A stretch of DNA of 64,000 nt from Sporosarcina oncorhynchi (GTDB lineage: Bacteria > Bacillota > Bacilli > Bacillales_A > Planococcaceae). A model generated the notes under the pieces. It was given only the letters and a program-made list of their open reading frames with translations. It was not told the origin of the DNA and made no database searches. The DNA lies in assembly GCF_033304615.1 (NCBI RefSeq), contig NZ_CP129118.1:2724001-2788000 (forward strand), given 5' to 3'. The position numbers and the translations under genes were made by a program. How positions within the stretch are numbered: the stretch's first letter is position 1; each line of letters starts with the position of its first letter. Positions 25,510-34,917 of this stretch are shown piece by piece.

Positions 25510-25938
25510 TCATTCCCCATACTTCTCGTTAAAATCCTCCACCCACTCCATATCGATTGGGCCGTTTAGCACGTAAAAATAGCCATGCCTCCACATGATT
25601 CGATGTTCCATTACGTGGGCATGGAGAGACTTATGCCCGTTGGATATGTCCAAGGTGAATCCATGTTCACTTGATACATTGGAATCCCAATCATCATCTT
25701 TCATCTTCTTAACTTGATAGCGTCCGAGGAATTCTTGCAACTCTTCCACAGGTTTCTTCTCTAGTGTTCGCCATCCCTCAGGATGCCCCTCAACGTGAAA
25801 CGACATCCCCTTAAACTCCTCCGTATACAGCGCAAAAACCTCTCCCAAATTCCTCTCTCGATTGTCATAAACCTTTGCTCCTACGACACCGCCTACAACC
25901 GCAACCGCTACTAATAAAACCATCAATTTCTTTCTCAA
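25510..25938 (-). CDS. Membrane-anchored hypothetical protein
   Basis: A 142-aa protein with an N-terminal membrane segment (LMVLLVAVAVVGGVVGA) and an extracellular domain rich in Trp, His and acidic residues (HAHVMEHRIMWRHGYFYVLNG). TTG start with AGAGGTGA upstream. Last gene of a three-gene minus-strand group, directly before the 52-bp array. No family recognised. Confidence 0.55.
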   Translation of the reverse strand: MRKKLMVLLVAVAVVGGVVGAKVYDNRERNLGEVFALYTEEFKGMSFHVEGHPEGWRTLEKKPVEELQEFLGRYQVKKMKDDDWDSNVSSEHGFTLDISNGHKSLHAHVMEHRIMWRHGYFYVLNGPIDMEWVEDFNEKYGE

Positions 25939-25971
25939 ACACCGTTCACCTCTTTACTAAAAAACACAAAC

Positions 25972-26181
25972 TCAATCCTGACGATCCATCAAATCCCGAT
26001 ACATACGTTCAAACAGCTCAACCGGCATACTAAAATGCGTCGTCTTATCATTGTGCACATTGGTGACTAGCTTCACCTGATCACCTTTTACTTCCGCTTC
26101 CAGCAACGCATTCTCCCATGTGTCACGAACCGATACAGTTTTCCCGTTCTTCTTGGCCATCTCTTTGTACTCGAAATGCAT
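25972..26181 (-). CDS. Hypothetical small protein
   Basis: A 69-aa soluble protein (HFEYKEMAKKNGKTVSVRD, then FSMPVELFERMYRDLMD). The second ATG (26181) is preferred since AAAGGGGTG lies 6 nt upstream; the first ATG (26199) overlaps the stop of the preceding gene and could also be used by coupling. Central gene of the three-gene group. Confidence 0.5.
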   Translation of the reverse strand: MHFEYKEMAKKNGKTVSVRDTWENALLEAEVKGDQVKLVTNVHNDKTTHFSMPVELFERMYRDLMDRQD

Positions 26182-26195
26182 CCCCCACACCCCTT

Positions 26196-26639
26196 TCATG
26201 TATACAATGCCGCGTCGACCTCGATTGTCGGATTTTCTTTCAGCAGCGTCTTGATGAACAACACCCTATCCTTAGGCGAGACAAGTGTCATTCCGTAAGC
26301 ACCATAGGCAATCTCAATCCGGCTAATCGACAACGCCGGTGCAGATAGCGGGTTCTTTGTCGCCCTCAACTTTCGGATGTCTGCAATCTTCACCTTGCTT
26401 TTGAAAGGACCAAAACGTATCGTAATCAACCCATCTTCCACTTTATAACCCGTGCCAAACCACAGCCACATCAGAAAACCGACCATGACAATTGTCATCA
26501 GAATTCCCGGCACACTTTTATACGTAATGAGTTGCACCCCTATAGGTTCTCCCCCGAAAATATAGGCGGAAATATAGAACAAGACTAGTCCCCAGACAAG
26601 AATTGTCAGCCACACATCCTTTTTAGACGGGAAATACAT
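26196..26639 (-). CDS. PH-domain membrane protein (DUF1200/YyaB-like)
   Basis: A 147-aa protein with two membrane segments (residues 8-28 and 43-62) and a C-terminal PH-like domain: TGYKVEDGLITIRFGPFKSKVKIADI, then KNPLSAPALSISRIEI and the end FIKTLLKENP. This is the pattern of the DUF1200 PH family common in Bacillales. GAGGTGAGG precedes the ATG. It is the first gene of a group with the two small genes downstream, whose 3' region would contain the 52-bp array. Confidence 0.7.
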   Translation of the reverse strand: MYFPSKKDVWLTILVWGLVLFYISAYIFGGEPIGVQLITYKSVPGILMTIVMVGFLMWLWFGTGYKVEDGLITIRFGPFKSKVKIADIRKLRATKNPLSAPALSISRIEIAYGAYGMTLVSPKDRVLFIKTLLKENPTIEVDAALYT

Positions 26640-26667
26640 TATTCCTCACCTCTTTCACCAAAACAAT

Positions 26668-26900
26668 GAATTTTCCAATTAAACATGACAACTAGTATAC
26701 GTTCCGACTGTCTAAAGGTTTCATTTGGAATAGCCATAGTCGAAAATTGATAACGTCTTTCTTTAAGTAAAATGAATTCCTTACTCCCTCTGTTTAAACA
26801 CTTCACCCATCTAAAATAATAAGTTAATCATTCAAGAGGTGATGACTGGCAGATGCAAAAAAGCCTGTGACACATCGGGCGAATCGAGTGAAATGCTTCC
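26668..26900 (+). pseudogene. Decayed copy of the DUF2243 promoter and 5' end
   Basis: This stretch resembles 43618-43850 base by base: TTTTCCAATTAA, TCTAAAGGTTT, AATTCCTT, then a ribosome binding site region and ATGCAAA followed by AAGCCTGTGACA and GGGCGAATCGA. In the intact copy these bases encode the start of the DUF2243 protein (MQRKPVTNWANR). Here one base is missing after the ATG, which creates an early stop, and the similarity ends about 50 nt into the gene. Confidence 0.55.
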
Positions 26901-26984
26901 ACATTATTTGGTACGTGCTAGTCCCAAGCTGTTCTGAATACGACTTATTATTGGGTCCTTGTGCGAAAGTTTATAGATTACAAT

Positions 26985-27026
26985 GAAAAAACAGGGCTTC
27001 ATAGTCATCATGAAGTCCTGTTTTTC
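26985..27026. terminator. Strong hairpin with A/T flanks
   Basis: GAAAAAACAGGGCTTCAT pairs with ATGAAGTCCTGTTTTTC around a short loop. It can terminate in either direction and probably closed the lost DUF2243-like gene on the plus strand. The rest of 26640-27209 holds no gene I can see. Confidence 0.65.
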
Positions 27027-27209
27027 GGCTAACAAATTTCTTACTTTCGGCATTTTAAACGGTGCGTACCAAACACTTTACAAAGTACTGCCGCCCGAAC
27101 AATTTGTTTCTTGTCGTAACTGGCCTCCTACGTTCATCCAATAGATTGGTCAGGAACGGGTAACTTTTTATGTTTTAAACATGCGTCCACCTAACGTAAA
27201 CAACAATGA

Positions 27210-28334
27210 CTATTCAAAGACTCCGCTTCGGATAAGGGTGAAATCCACATCAATGTTCACGTTTAAATCCTTGTACAGTTCATGCCACTTCTCTTCTGTC
27301 AGATTAGAATGTCGAACAACGCTTCTGTAATATTCACCTAATCCGTAAATATCTGAACCAACTTCTTGACTGTAAGCAATCACCCTGCCAATCTCACTTT
27401 CCAGTCTTTTATTGATTGCTTTCTCGAGCAGTTCCGCGTTTTTAGCCTGTCCGACATTAATATTCTGCTTTATTTCCAATATCCTTGCTTGCATTTTAAT
27501 ATGGATGTCGAATTCAAGTTGTTCGGGATTGACTAGCTTAACCTTTTTCTTTGTTTTAATTGGATCGAACACGATACTAATTTCATCTACCTGAGTCGGC
27601 AATAAAGATGACGGTAAATCATCGCCTTTTATTATGATTTCATTTCTTCCAGCGCGAAAATTTTCCTGCCCTAATTTCACGTAAAAACTATCTTCAACTG
27701 AAAGCGTACCAACCATTTTACTACTGTCAAATAAGGCAATTCCCGAAATCGACACTAACTCCTGGTCTCTCTTTATGATTGGTATCGCAATGTCCCTGCC
27801 TACGGTATAATAATCAAAAGCTACTTCGTGAAGTGTAGATGAAACCATCTGCTCATTTTGAATGTTTTGTTTAAGTAATTTGTAAATATGTTCTCCGATT
27901 TCAGGAATATTCGCATACTGGAATTCAAGCACCGGCCTCGCTTCACCCTCAACCACTGTTAGATAAATCCCATCGCTTATTGTCGGATTTTTCAACATCG
28001 TATCAATATAATGACCAATGCCTTTTTTTGCAAGTTCTTCCCCAAATAAAACACCTCTCACTTGACCGGACACTATTTTTTCAGCTGTCCTGTAATTAAT
28101 CTTTGAACCTGTTCCTTCTGTTGTCTCATTTTCAGCAGAAATAATTGAAACGGTACTTTCTAAATTCGTACCTACTTGGCGGACAACTGCTGTCGTTTCC
28201 ACATCTTCCTTCTCCCCTAGATCAAAGCCAATCAGAGTGGTTAAGCCCACCCTTTCTAATAGCTTTACTTCTGCACAACCCGTCAAACTAATGCCAAGCA
28301 GTATCAGAACACTAAAACACAAGATTCTTTTCAT
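27210..28334 (-). CDS. Spore germination lipoprotein, Ger(x)C family
   Basis: The C subunit of a GerA-type nutrient germination receptor in the spore inner membrane. Lipobox LTGCAEV (Cys20), 374 aa, normal length. The family pattern is visible: GFDLGEKEDVETTAVVRQ, ALFDSSKMVGTLS, a C-terminal domain with EIKQNINVGQAKNAELLEKAI and GSDIYGLGEYYR. Third gene of an A-B-C operon, 4 nt from the B gene. Confidence 0.9.
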   Translation of the reverse strand: MKRILCFSVLILLGISLTGCAEVKLLERVGLTTLIGFDLGEKEDVETTAVVRQVGTNLESTVSIISAENETTEGTGSKINYRTAEKIVSGQVRGVLFGEELAKKGIGHYIDTMLKNPTISDGIYLTVVEGEARPVLEFQYANIPEIGEHIYKLLKQNIQNEQMVSSTLHEVAFDYYTVGRDIAIPIIKRDQELVSISGIALFDSSKMVGTLSVEDSFYVKLGQENFRAGRNEIIIKGDDLPSSLLPTQVDEISIVFDPIKTKKKVKLVNPEQLEFDIHIKMQARILEIKQNINVGQAKNAELLEKAINKRLESEIGRVIAYSQEVGSDIYGLGEYYRSVVRHSNLTEEKWHELYKDLNVNIDVDFTLIRSGVFE

Positions 28335-28338
28335 TTTT

Positions 28339-29442
28339 TTACGCCTTTCGCTTGTTTACTTTGTTTTTTATTTTTGCTACTACATATAAGAGAATTGGGT
28401 AAACAAAGATGGTGTAAAATGCGATGCGACTAAAGTGATTATTAAACATATTGATTTGAATTCGTGTTGTTAAAGAAAAGCTTGCAATGAAAGTAATGAA
28501 TGAAAATATCCATACGAACTTTTTTGCACTAATGTTTACTATGCGTATAGTCCCCCGATAAGCAGTCCATACAAACAGACAGAGATTTGGCAGTATAATC
28601 AACATCCAAAAACAAATCACTATATATTCCATTCTTTCAACAAATGGGAACTTCACAATACTGAACAATGTCAAAGTGGCCCAAATGGTTTTAGACAATT
28701 GTTCCCCACTGAAATAAGTTAACGACACCAACATAACGGCAAGGTAAATGATTGTCGTTAGGAACAAACCAAGATGAAGAGGTTTGTTCACATTTTCTTT
28801 ATCCTTAATAAATGGATAAATGACATATAGGATTTCAAAGCCAACAATCGTAAAGGTCATGGATTTAACACCTTTAAATATTTCGCTCATATCTGCCTCC
28901 AACACCGGTAAAAGGCTTCGCGGCTCAATATATTTCATCGGAAATCCTAGCACTGGAAGAAGTATGATCGAAAATACAAAACTGAAAAAACAAATGCCTA
29001 CAATGACCCGCAAACCACCTGTAAACGAATAAACTACGATTAGCAGCAAAGAAGCAACGAGAAACCATGTCTTCAAGTTCGGAAAAACCCATGATTGAAC
29101 AACTTCTGCATAATTCATCATAACAGCAAAAAATGCAGATGAAATGTACAAAATGTAAAGGCTGTTCAAGAAATTCCCAATCCATTTACCGTATACGTCC
29201 TGATGAATACCATATAAGTCATTCGAATCGTATAGGTGTAATGTTTTTAGCATGAAGATTGCGATGATATGTGTCGCGAGACCTGCGAGTACTACGGAAA
29301 TCCATGCATCATGCTTGGCATCCTGATAGATAATGCGTTGAAAACCTTGTATGCCAACGCCAATCTGCGCTGATTGAATGATAAAAAAAAGCATGAAAGC
29401 ATTGAATGTCTCACTCGGATGAATGTGAAGGTTCGTTTTCAC
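28339..29442 (-). CDS. Spore germination permease-like protein, GerAB family
   Basis: The B subunit of the germination receptor. 367 aa with about ten membrane segments, an APC-superfamily fold, and the usual loop features (IQGFQRIIYQDAKHDAWISVVLAG near the N-terminus; GFEILYVIYPFIKDKENV in the middle). By family knowledge this subunit holds the germinant-binding pocket. The GTG start overlaps the ribosome binding site region at the end of the A gene and follows it without a gap. Confidence 0.9.
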   Translation of the reverse strand: MKTNLHIHPSETFNAFMLFFIIQSAQIGVGIQGFQRIIYQDAKHDAWISVVLAGLATHIIAIFMLKTLHLYDSNDLYGIHQDVYGKWIGNFLNSLYILYISSAFFAVMMNYAEVVQSWVFPNLKTWFLVASLLLIVVYSFTGGLRVIVGICFFSFVFSIILLPVLGFPMKYIEPRSLLPVLEADMSEIFKGVKSMTFTIVGFEILYVIYPFIKDKENVNKPLHLGLFLTTIIYLAVMLVSLTYFSGEQLSKTIWATLTLFSIVKFPFVERMEYIVICFWMLIILPNLCLFVWTAYRGTIRIVNISAKKFVWIFSFITFIASFSLTTRIQINMFNNHFSRIAFYTIFVYPILLYVVAKIKNKVNKRKA

Positions 29443-30993
29443 TTATTCCACCTTCTGTTCATGTTTCTCTGGATTGATTGGCTCCGGCTTATATTTCACT
29501 TTATCCTTCGGTCGGGTATTCGTTGGTCTTCTATCTGTAAAAGGCAAAGGAAGTCTGACTAGACTATCGCTCCAATCAAAAAGTCTAGGAGGATAAAAAG
29601 GGGCGGTGTATGGACTACCCAAGCTTGACTGTCGTAATAGATGGATCAGAATGAAACAGAATCCTAACATGATGCCATAAAATCCCCAAACGCCAGCTAA
29701 TAAAATCAATGGAAATCGAATGACTCGAATCACATTCCCCATCGTATAACTTGGCGTAGTGAAGGATGCCAATGCAGCCAAAGCAACAATAATAATTAAA
29801 ATATTGCTCGTGAATCCTGCATCCACAGCTGCCGTTCCAATGACGATACCACCAACAATACCAATCGTCTGACCAACCTTTACCGGTAATCGAACCCCTG
29901 CTTCCCTTAACAACTCAATAATGAGTTCAATTAGCAATGCCTCAAATAGGGGTGGAAACGGAACCAAAGCTCTCGACTCACTTAGCGGAACTAAAAGTGA
30001 TTGTGGAATGACTTCATAATGAAATGTTAATGCCGCAACATAGATGGGGGTCAAAAAAACCGATAGCACTACCGCTCCAAACCGTAATAGTCGGATAAAA
30101 GAAGCAATCTCCCATCTCTGATTTTGATCTTCCTGGCTTTGAAAGTACTCCAGAAATGAATAGGGACACGCGAGTACAAGCGAGCTTCCATCCACAACGA
30201 CCACTAATTTCCCAAGTAGTAGCTCCGCACTAATCTTGTCGGGTCTTTCAGTCAGTAACATTTGTGGAAATATCGATAAGGAGTTATCACTAATTAACTG
30301 AGCTAGAATTGAACTATCTAATACCGAATCTATCTCAAGGTCGATAATCCGTTGTCGCAGTGTATTGAGCATTTCATCGGAAGCGATGCCATGAATATAT
30401 AACAATGCAATTGATGTATTCGATTCTTTACCTACTGTAAAATTTTCACTGCAAAGGTTCGGATTTTTTATATACCTTCGAATCAAAGAAACATTCGTTG
30501 AAAGACTCTCATTAAATGCGATTTGCGCACCGAGTACTTGAGATTCATTTTCAGGTGCTGATAATTGCCGTCCTTCAGTAGTCGGAACCATCCCTAACAC
30601 GACATCTGCATAGCCCTCGACATGAATGAGGACAGCCCCCGCCATCATCGCCTGTACAGCATCCTCTATTTTCGGAGTAATTTCCACTTGCGAAATGGAC
30701 AAAATCGTAGATAAGTCTTGGGGAGATTCAATTGGCTGTTTGAACAAGTCCTGAAGGATATGATTATTGAATGATGCTATATCCATTACGTTTTCTATAT
30801 AGATAAGCGTAAGATTCGGCGGTAAGGACTTAACAACCAAATCAGATGTGTGATGAACAGCCCCACTTACCGCCCGAATAAAATCCGACGCTACCGATGG
30901 CACCACTTCCCCCGTATTTACGTTATCAATTGTTTTCTGTTTTTCATTGGACGTTAATGTGGATTTTCTTTTAAACAGTACACTCACCCCCAT
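29443..30993 (-). CDS. Spore germination protein, GerAA family
   Basis: The A subunit of the receptor, 516 aa from the ATG at 30993. N-terminal cytoplasmic domain (about residues 30-290) with SLPPNLTLIYIENVMD, GAVLIHVEGYADVV and FTVGKESNTSIALLYIHGIA, then 5-6 membrane segments (SVFLTPIYVAALTFHYEVIPQ, GQTIGIVGGIVIGTAAVDAG), and a short proline-rich tail. The start is uncertain: an in-frame GTG exists at 31023, neither has a strong ribosome binding site. First gene of the A-B-C operon. The germinant is unknown. Confidence 0.9.
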   Translation of the reverse strand: MGVSVLFKRKSTLTSNEKQKTIDNVNTGEVVPSVASDFIRAVSGAVHHTSDLVVKSLPPNLTLIYIENVMDIASFNNHILQDLFKQPIESPQDLSTILSISQVEITPKIEDAVQAMMAGAVLIHVEGYADVVLGMVPTTEGRQLSAPENESQVLGAQIAFNESLSTNVSLIRRYIKNPNLCSENFTVGKESNTSIALLYIHGIASDEMLNTLRQRIIDLEIDSVLDSSILAQLISDNSLSIFPQMLLTERPDKISAELLLGKLVVVVDGSSLVLACPYSFLEYFQSQEDQNQRWEIASFIRLLRFGAVVLSVFLTPIYVAALTFHYEVIPQSLLVPLSESRALVPFPPLFEALLIELIIELLREAGVRLPVKVGQTIGIVGGIVIGTAAVDAGFTSNILIIIVALAALASFTTPSYTMGNVIRVIRFPLILLAGVWGFYGIMLGFCFILIHLLRQSSLGSPYTAPFYPPRLFDWSDSLVRLPLPFTDRRPTNTRPKDKVKYKPEPINPEKHEQKVE

Positions 30994-31245
30994 GACAATC
31001 TTTGCTAACAGAATTGACTTCACGGGGGTAATTTAAACATTTCCGATGAAGTACGATTCGTCACCATAAAAAAACACCAATCCTTCATCGAAAGGTCGGT
31101 GTAATTGTTTGATAATCGATTGAGTGCCTGTGCGTGGCATTTTCATACTAATCAACGGGGTTGTGAATCCTTTTTCATCCTTTGGCGATACATGCATCTC
31201 TACATAGTTGTCTGCATGACTTTATAATTATTGACGTGCATAGCT

Positions 31246-31607
31246 TCACACGCAAATCACTGTCACCATCCGCCACACTTGTTCAGGTCTACGGATGACA
31301 AGTACATCACATTTCGCAGAGCATACAATGTTTTCAGAGACGCTTCCGAATATAAATCGTTCAACTGCATTGAGACCTATCGCACCACAAATGATTAAGT
31401 CAGCTTGGATTTTTTCGGAAGGTCCGGTGCAATCATCGTTTTGGTTGAGCCGTAGTCGACATGCACAGTAACGTTTTGCACACCTGCTTGTATGGCTTCC
31501 GCTTTGTAGTCATTCAATAATTCCTCAGCGGATTGATAGGCGCTTTCAGCGATAGAACGGTCATAAGCCTTAACAGTAGAATATGCCGATAAACCTTGTC
31601 TTTTCAA
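31246..31607 (-). pseudogene. Universal stress protein (UspA) remnant
   Basis: The first part (31395-31607) reads STVKAYDRSIAESAYQSAEE and VQNVTVHVDYGSTK, the middle of a UspA protein. After a frameshift near 31410 the rest continues as ADLIICGAIGLNAVERF, GSVSENIVCSAKCDVLVIR and ends at 31246. The first 40 or so residues, with the beta strand and the ATP-loop start, are not present. Between it and the gerA operon (31033-31197) there is a 54-codon minus-strand frame (MKMPRTGTQSIIKQLHR...) of unknown nature, perhaps another fragment. Confidence 0.65.
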
Positions 31608-31752
31608 CCTTTCATTTAAGTCTTTTAAAATTGCCCTATATTTATAATATTCATTTCTGCACCTACAGAAGATTCGATACCAGGCACACGCCCTCGTTGA
31701 CAGACATATATATATTGAGCGAACATCTACTACCTACTAGGAGTGTGAAGAT

Positions 31753-33792
31753 TTGACGAATAATGAAAACCCGAATAAAAAGCAACAGCAATTGGATGAG
31801 TTCCGCAAGGTGAATGCCGGAAAACCATTGACAACGAACAATTCAATTAAAATTTCGGATGACGATCGAATTTTGACAGCGGGCGAACGGGGTCCGGGCC
31901 TCTTGCAGGACTTTCAATACTTTGAAAAGATTACGTCTTTTGTCCATGAAGAAATTCCCGAAAGAAAGGTGCATGCAAGAGGATATGGCGCGCATGGGGT
32001 TTTTGAATGTTATGAGTCGATGAAGCAATTCACAAAAGCAGATTTCCTACAGGAGGCTGGAAAAAAGACACCGTTGTTTGTCCGTTTTTCAACTGTGCAA
32101 GGAAGCAAAGGCTCTAAAGACACCGCCCGGGATCTGCGCTGCCTTGGCGTCAAGTTTTACACAGACGAAGGAAATTACGATATGACGATGATCTCATTCC
32201 CTGTCTTGATCAACCAAGATGCGATGAAGTTCCCTGATATCATCCATGCCTACCAGCCTGAACCACGCACCGGCATGCCTCAAGCTTCCGGGGCACATGA
32301 TACATTTTGGGATTATGTTGCCAATAATCCTGAAGCACTTCATATGACATTATGGGTCATGTCTGACAGGGGGATTATCAGAAGTTATCGAATGATGGAG
32401 ACCTGGTCTGTCAATACGTATCTCTTTGTGAATGCAGAAGGTGTAGCCACTTTTGTGCGATTCGTCTGGAAACCAGTGCTCGGTTCCCACTCCCTCCTAA
32501 TGGATGAATCACAGAAAATAGGCGGCATTGACCCTGATTATCACCGACGTGATCTGCGGGAAGCCATTGACCGCGGTGCGTTTGCTGAATATGAATTGGG
32601 TGTGCAACTAATTCCGATGGAAGACGAATTCAAGTATGACTTCGACATTCTCGATTCTACAAAGTTCTGGCCCGAAGAGCTGATTCCAGTTCAAATCATC
32701 GGTAAAATGACACTGAACCAAAATGTGGACAATGAATTCGCTGAGATTGAGCAGGCAGCATTCAATCCTGCAAACGTCGTTCCCGGCATCGATTTCTCCA
32801 ATGATCCTGTATTGCAAGGTAGGCTGGTCGCTTACAAGATTGCACAATATCACCGTTTAGGCAGCAAGAACTATGATGATTTACCAATCAACCGTCCTGT
32901 ATGCCCGTTTCATAACAACCAGCGTAAAGGTTTTATGCGATACAAAATCGATGTGGATGAAACAAGTTATCATAACAACTCCCTGGAAAATAATACCCCT
33001 TATACGACGCCGCCTGAAGATGGGGGTTATAAACATTATCCAAAGAAAGTTGAAGGGGAGATCACTAGAAAACGCAGCCCAAAGCTCGATGATTACTATA
33101 CACAACCCAGGATTTTTTGGAACAGCCTTTCCCGAATTGAAAAACAGCATATGATCGAGGCCCTTAACTACCAAATCGGTAGTGTGAAAAGTGAATCGGT
33201 TAGGCAGCAATGCGTGGATATGCTTGTGAATGTCGATCGAGAAATGGCTTCCATCGTCGCGGATAATATCGGTGTGAAACGGCCAACAGGCAATAACGTC
33301 GAAGTCTCCACTAGCTACCCTTCCCTCAGTCAGACGAGCACACCGAAGTATGCGTATTCGTTGCGCGTCGGTGTATTAGTCGGTAACGGATTTAATGCGA
33401 AAGAAGTGGCGGACACGATAAAAGAGCTAGAAAAGTACGGTGTCTGGGTCGTCATCGTGAGTGAAATGCTCGGCACTGTTACAGCGAGTGACGGTACGAC
33501 GCTTAAGGTGGATGAGTCGTTCATCACGACAAGCCCGTATTTGCTTGACTCTTTATATATCGTTGGAGGCGAATCAGCGAATCAACCAAACTTTGATTAT
33601 CAGATGGCTGATTACATTCATGTCGCCTACAAAAACTATAAACCAATCGGAGTTGCGTCAACGGGGCATTCCTATATCCAAAAATCTCCTACCATGAATA
33701 TGGCAGGCGTCATATTCGCTTCAAACAACGCTGACTTTGAACAGGAATTTCTACTGGCCATTACCCATCAGCGTTTTTGGGACCGAAGATAA
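31753..33792 (+). CDS. katE: KatE-like large-subunit catalase with altered active site
   Basis: A 679-aa protein of the large-subunit (HPII/KatE) class: catalase core to about residue 490 and a C-terminal flavodoxin/DJ-1-like domain (about 540-679, [16 protein letters not shown]). The distal His is kept ([10 protein letters not shown], His74), as are the proximal Arg357 and Tyr361 ([14 protein letters not shown]). But the segment that is normally DLVGNN is DMTMIS (residues 143-148), so the catalytic Asn is absent; FHWKP is FVWKP (Val238); and the proximal YxDT is YKIA. The fold is clear, normal catalase activity is not. TTG start with AGGAGTG upstream; own terminator. Confidence 0.85.
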   Translation: MTNNENPNKKQQQLDEFRKVNAGKPLTTNNSIKISDDDRILTAGERGPGLLQDFQYFEKITSFVHEEIPERKVHARGYGAHGVFECYESMKQFTKADFLQEAGKKTPLFVRFSTVQGSKGSKDTARDLRCLGVKFYTDEGNYDMTMISFPVLINQDAMKFPDIIHAYQPEPRTGMPQASGAHDTFWDYVANNPEALHMTLWVMSDRGIIRSYRMMETWSVNTYLFVNAEGVATFVRFVWKPVLGSHSLLMDESQKIGGIDPDYHRRDLREAIDRGAFAEYELGVQLIPMEDEFKYDFDILDSTKFWPEELIPVQIIGKMTLNQNVDNEFAEIEQAAFNPANVVPGIDFSNDPVLQGRLVAYKIAQYHRLGSKNYDDLPINRPVCPFHNNQRKGFMRYKIDVDETSYHNNSLENNTPYTTPPEDGGYKHYPKKVEGEITRKRSPKLDDYYTQPRIFWNSLSRIEKQHMIEALNYQIGSVKSESVRQQCVDMLVNVDREMASIVADNIGVKRPTGNNVEVSTSYPSLSQTSTPKYAYSLRVGVLVGNGFNAKEVADTIKELEKYGVWVVIVSEMLGTVTASDGTTLKVDESFITTSPYLLDSLYIVGGESANQPNFDYQMADYIHVAYKNYKPIGVASTGHSYIQKSPTMNMAGVIFASNNADFEQEFLLAITHQRFWDRR

Positions 33793-33826
33793 TGATATAG
33801 TCGTGCACGCTTTGAATTCCATCGAG

Positions 33827-33863
33827 AACAGGCATCTGTCGCTTAAGACAGATGCCTGTTTGA
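33827..33863 (+). terminator. Terminator after the catalase gene
   Basis: A 14-bp stem (AACAGGCATCTGTC and complement) with a 6-nt loop, 34 nt after the stop. T-tract short. Confidence 0.65.
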
Positions 33864-33949
33864 GTGTGTTTCTTAAGTTGTAAATGGAATCGGTGTCGGA
33901 AACAGATATCGTCTGAATTAAACCTTCCATAGGCACCTTTTTAATCCAA

Positions 33950-34501
33950 TTATTCATCCAGCAGTTGCGCCAGTTTCTCCTTAACCGTTTCAGTGGTTAC
34001 AAGACAGCTCACTTCAGACCACTTCGTCTGAATCATCAACTCATACCCTTCATTCAATTCGGGAGAATAGCCATAAAACCGATGATGTATATCGATTGGA
34101 ATGAACGTATAAGATTGCATCCGATCCCATGGCACAAACCGCTGCCCGGCTAACACGCCGTCTTCCTGAACAGCAAATAGATTCCACAGCTTAGGTAAAT
34201 TTAACAGCGACGGGATAAACACGAAAAGGAACAGCGTGTTGTACTTAGTGGTAAACAGCTCATACAAGACCAATGCAGTAAAAATCAAAATGAATACACT
34301 ATGTATCCACACAGCCGTCTTCTGATCGGAAACAACTAGCCGACCAATCGGCTTCTTCGGTTGCATTCGAATGGCTTCCCAATCTTCCGCCGTCACAGGA
34401 AATACAACGGGCTTTCTCATTTTTATCAACACACGGACGAAACGGATACCGAGATAAAGTAAGAAGACCAACAATAGCAAACTATAAACTACAAACCTCA
34501 T
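33950..34501 (-). CDS. Membrane protein with PH-like C-terminal domain, unknown function
   Basis: A 183-aa protein. Three or four hydrophobic segments (residues 2-20, 67-85 and 92-107) are followed by a soluble part that resembles a bacterial PH-like or YcxB-like domain (VPWDRMQSYTFIPIDIHHRFYGY, ETVKEKLAQLL). The ATG at 34501 has AGGAGG 6 nt upstream; the open frame upstream lacks one. Stand-alone gene. Confidence 0.55.
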   Translation of the reverse strand: MRFVVYSLLLLVFLLYLGIRFVRVLIKMRKPVVFPVTAEDWEAIRMQPKKPIGRLVVSDQKTAVWIHSVFILIFTALVLYELFTTKYNTLFLFVFIPSLLNLPKLWNLFAVQEDGVLAGQRFVPWDRMQSYTFIPIDIHHRFYGYSPELNEGYELMIQTKWSEVSCLVTTETVKEKLAQLLDE

Positions 34502-34787
34502 TCGAATCCTCCTATCGAGAGATGGAAATTGGACGAGTTGAACTGTGTCATGACGAGACCACACCGAGTCCTCAACCTTGCATACTGTACCGCTATCCTT
34601 CTCTTATGACAACCTTACAACGGTATCTACTCTAGTGTCTATGAAAATCTAATCAGCAGACACGCTAACAAGCATATTCATTTCCTCTCCCAACTAATGG
34701 GATTTTTCATTCCTCCTATTCAATGATTGTCTCCGATACAAATAGTGTTTTTTTAGTTATGCAATGTACTAAATAAATGCTCTTGCC

Positions 34788-34815
34788 ACAACTAATTTGA
34801 TGCCAAACTAGTTGT
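34788..34815. promoter_or_regulatory. Operator-like palindrome upstream of the SDR gene
   Basis: ACAACTAATTTG and CAAACTAGTTGT are complementary at 11 of 12 positions around ATGC. It lies about 100 nt before the SDR start and has no T-tract, so a regulator site is more likely than a terminator. The rest of 34502-34787 shows nothing I can name. Confidence 0.45.
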
Positions 34816-34917
34816 TTGATTTACTATGCATTAAGGCGTATGTTGTTCATTAGAAAGCATCGTTTAGAATCATTGAACCATTCTTTAAGTAAGTAAATCC
34901 GAAAAGGAGTGTTTTTC

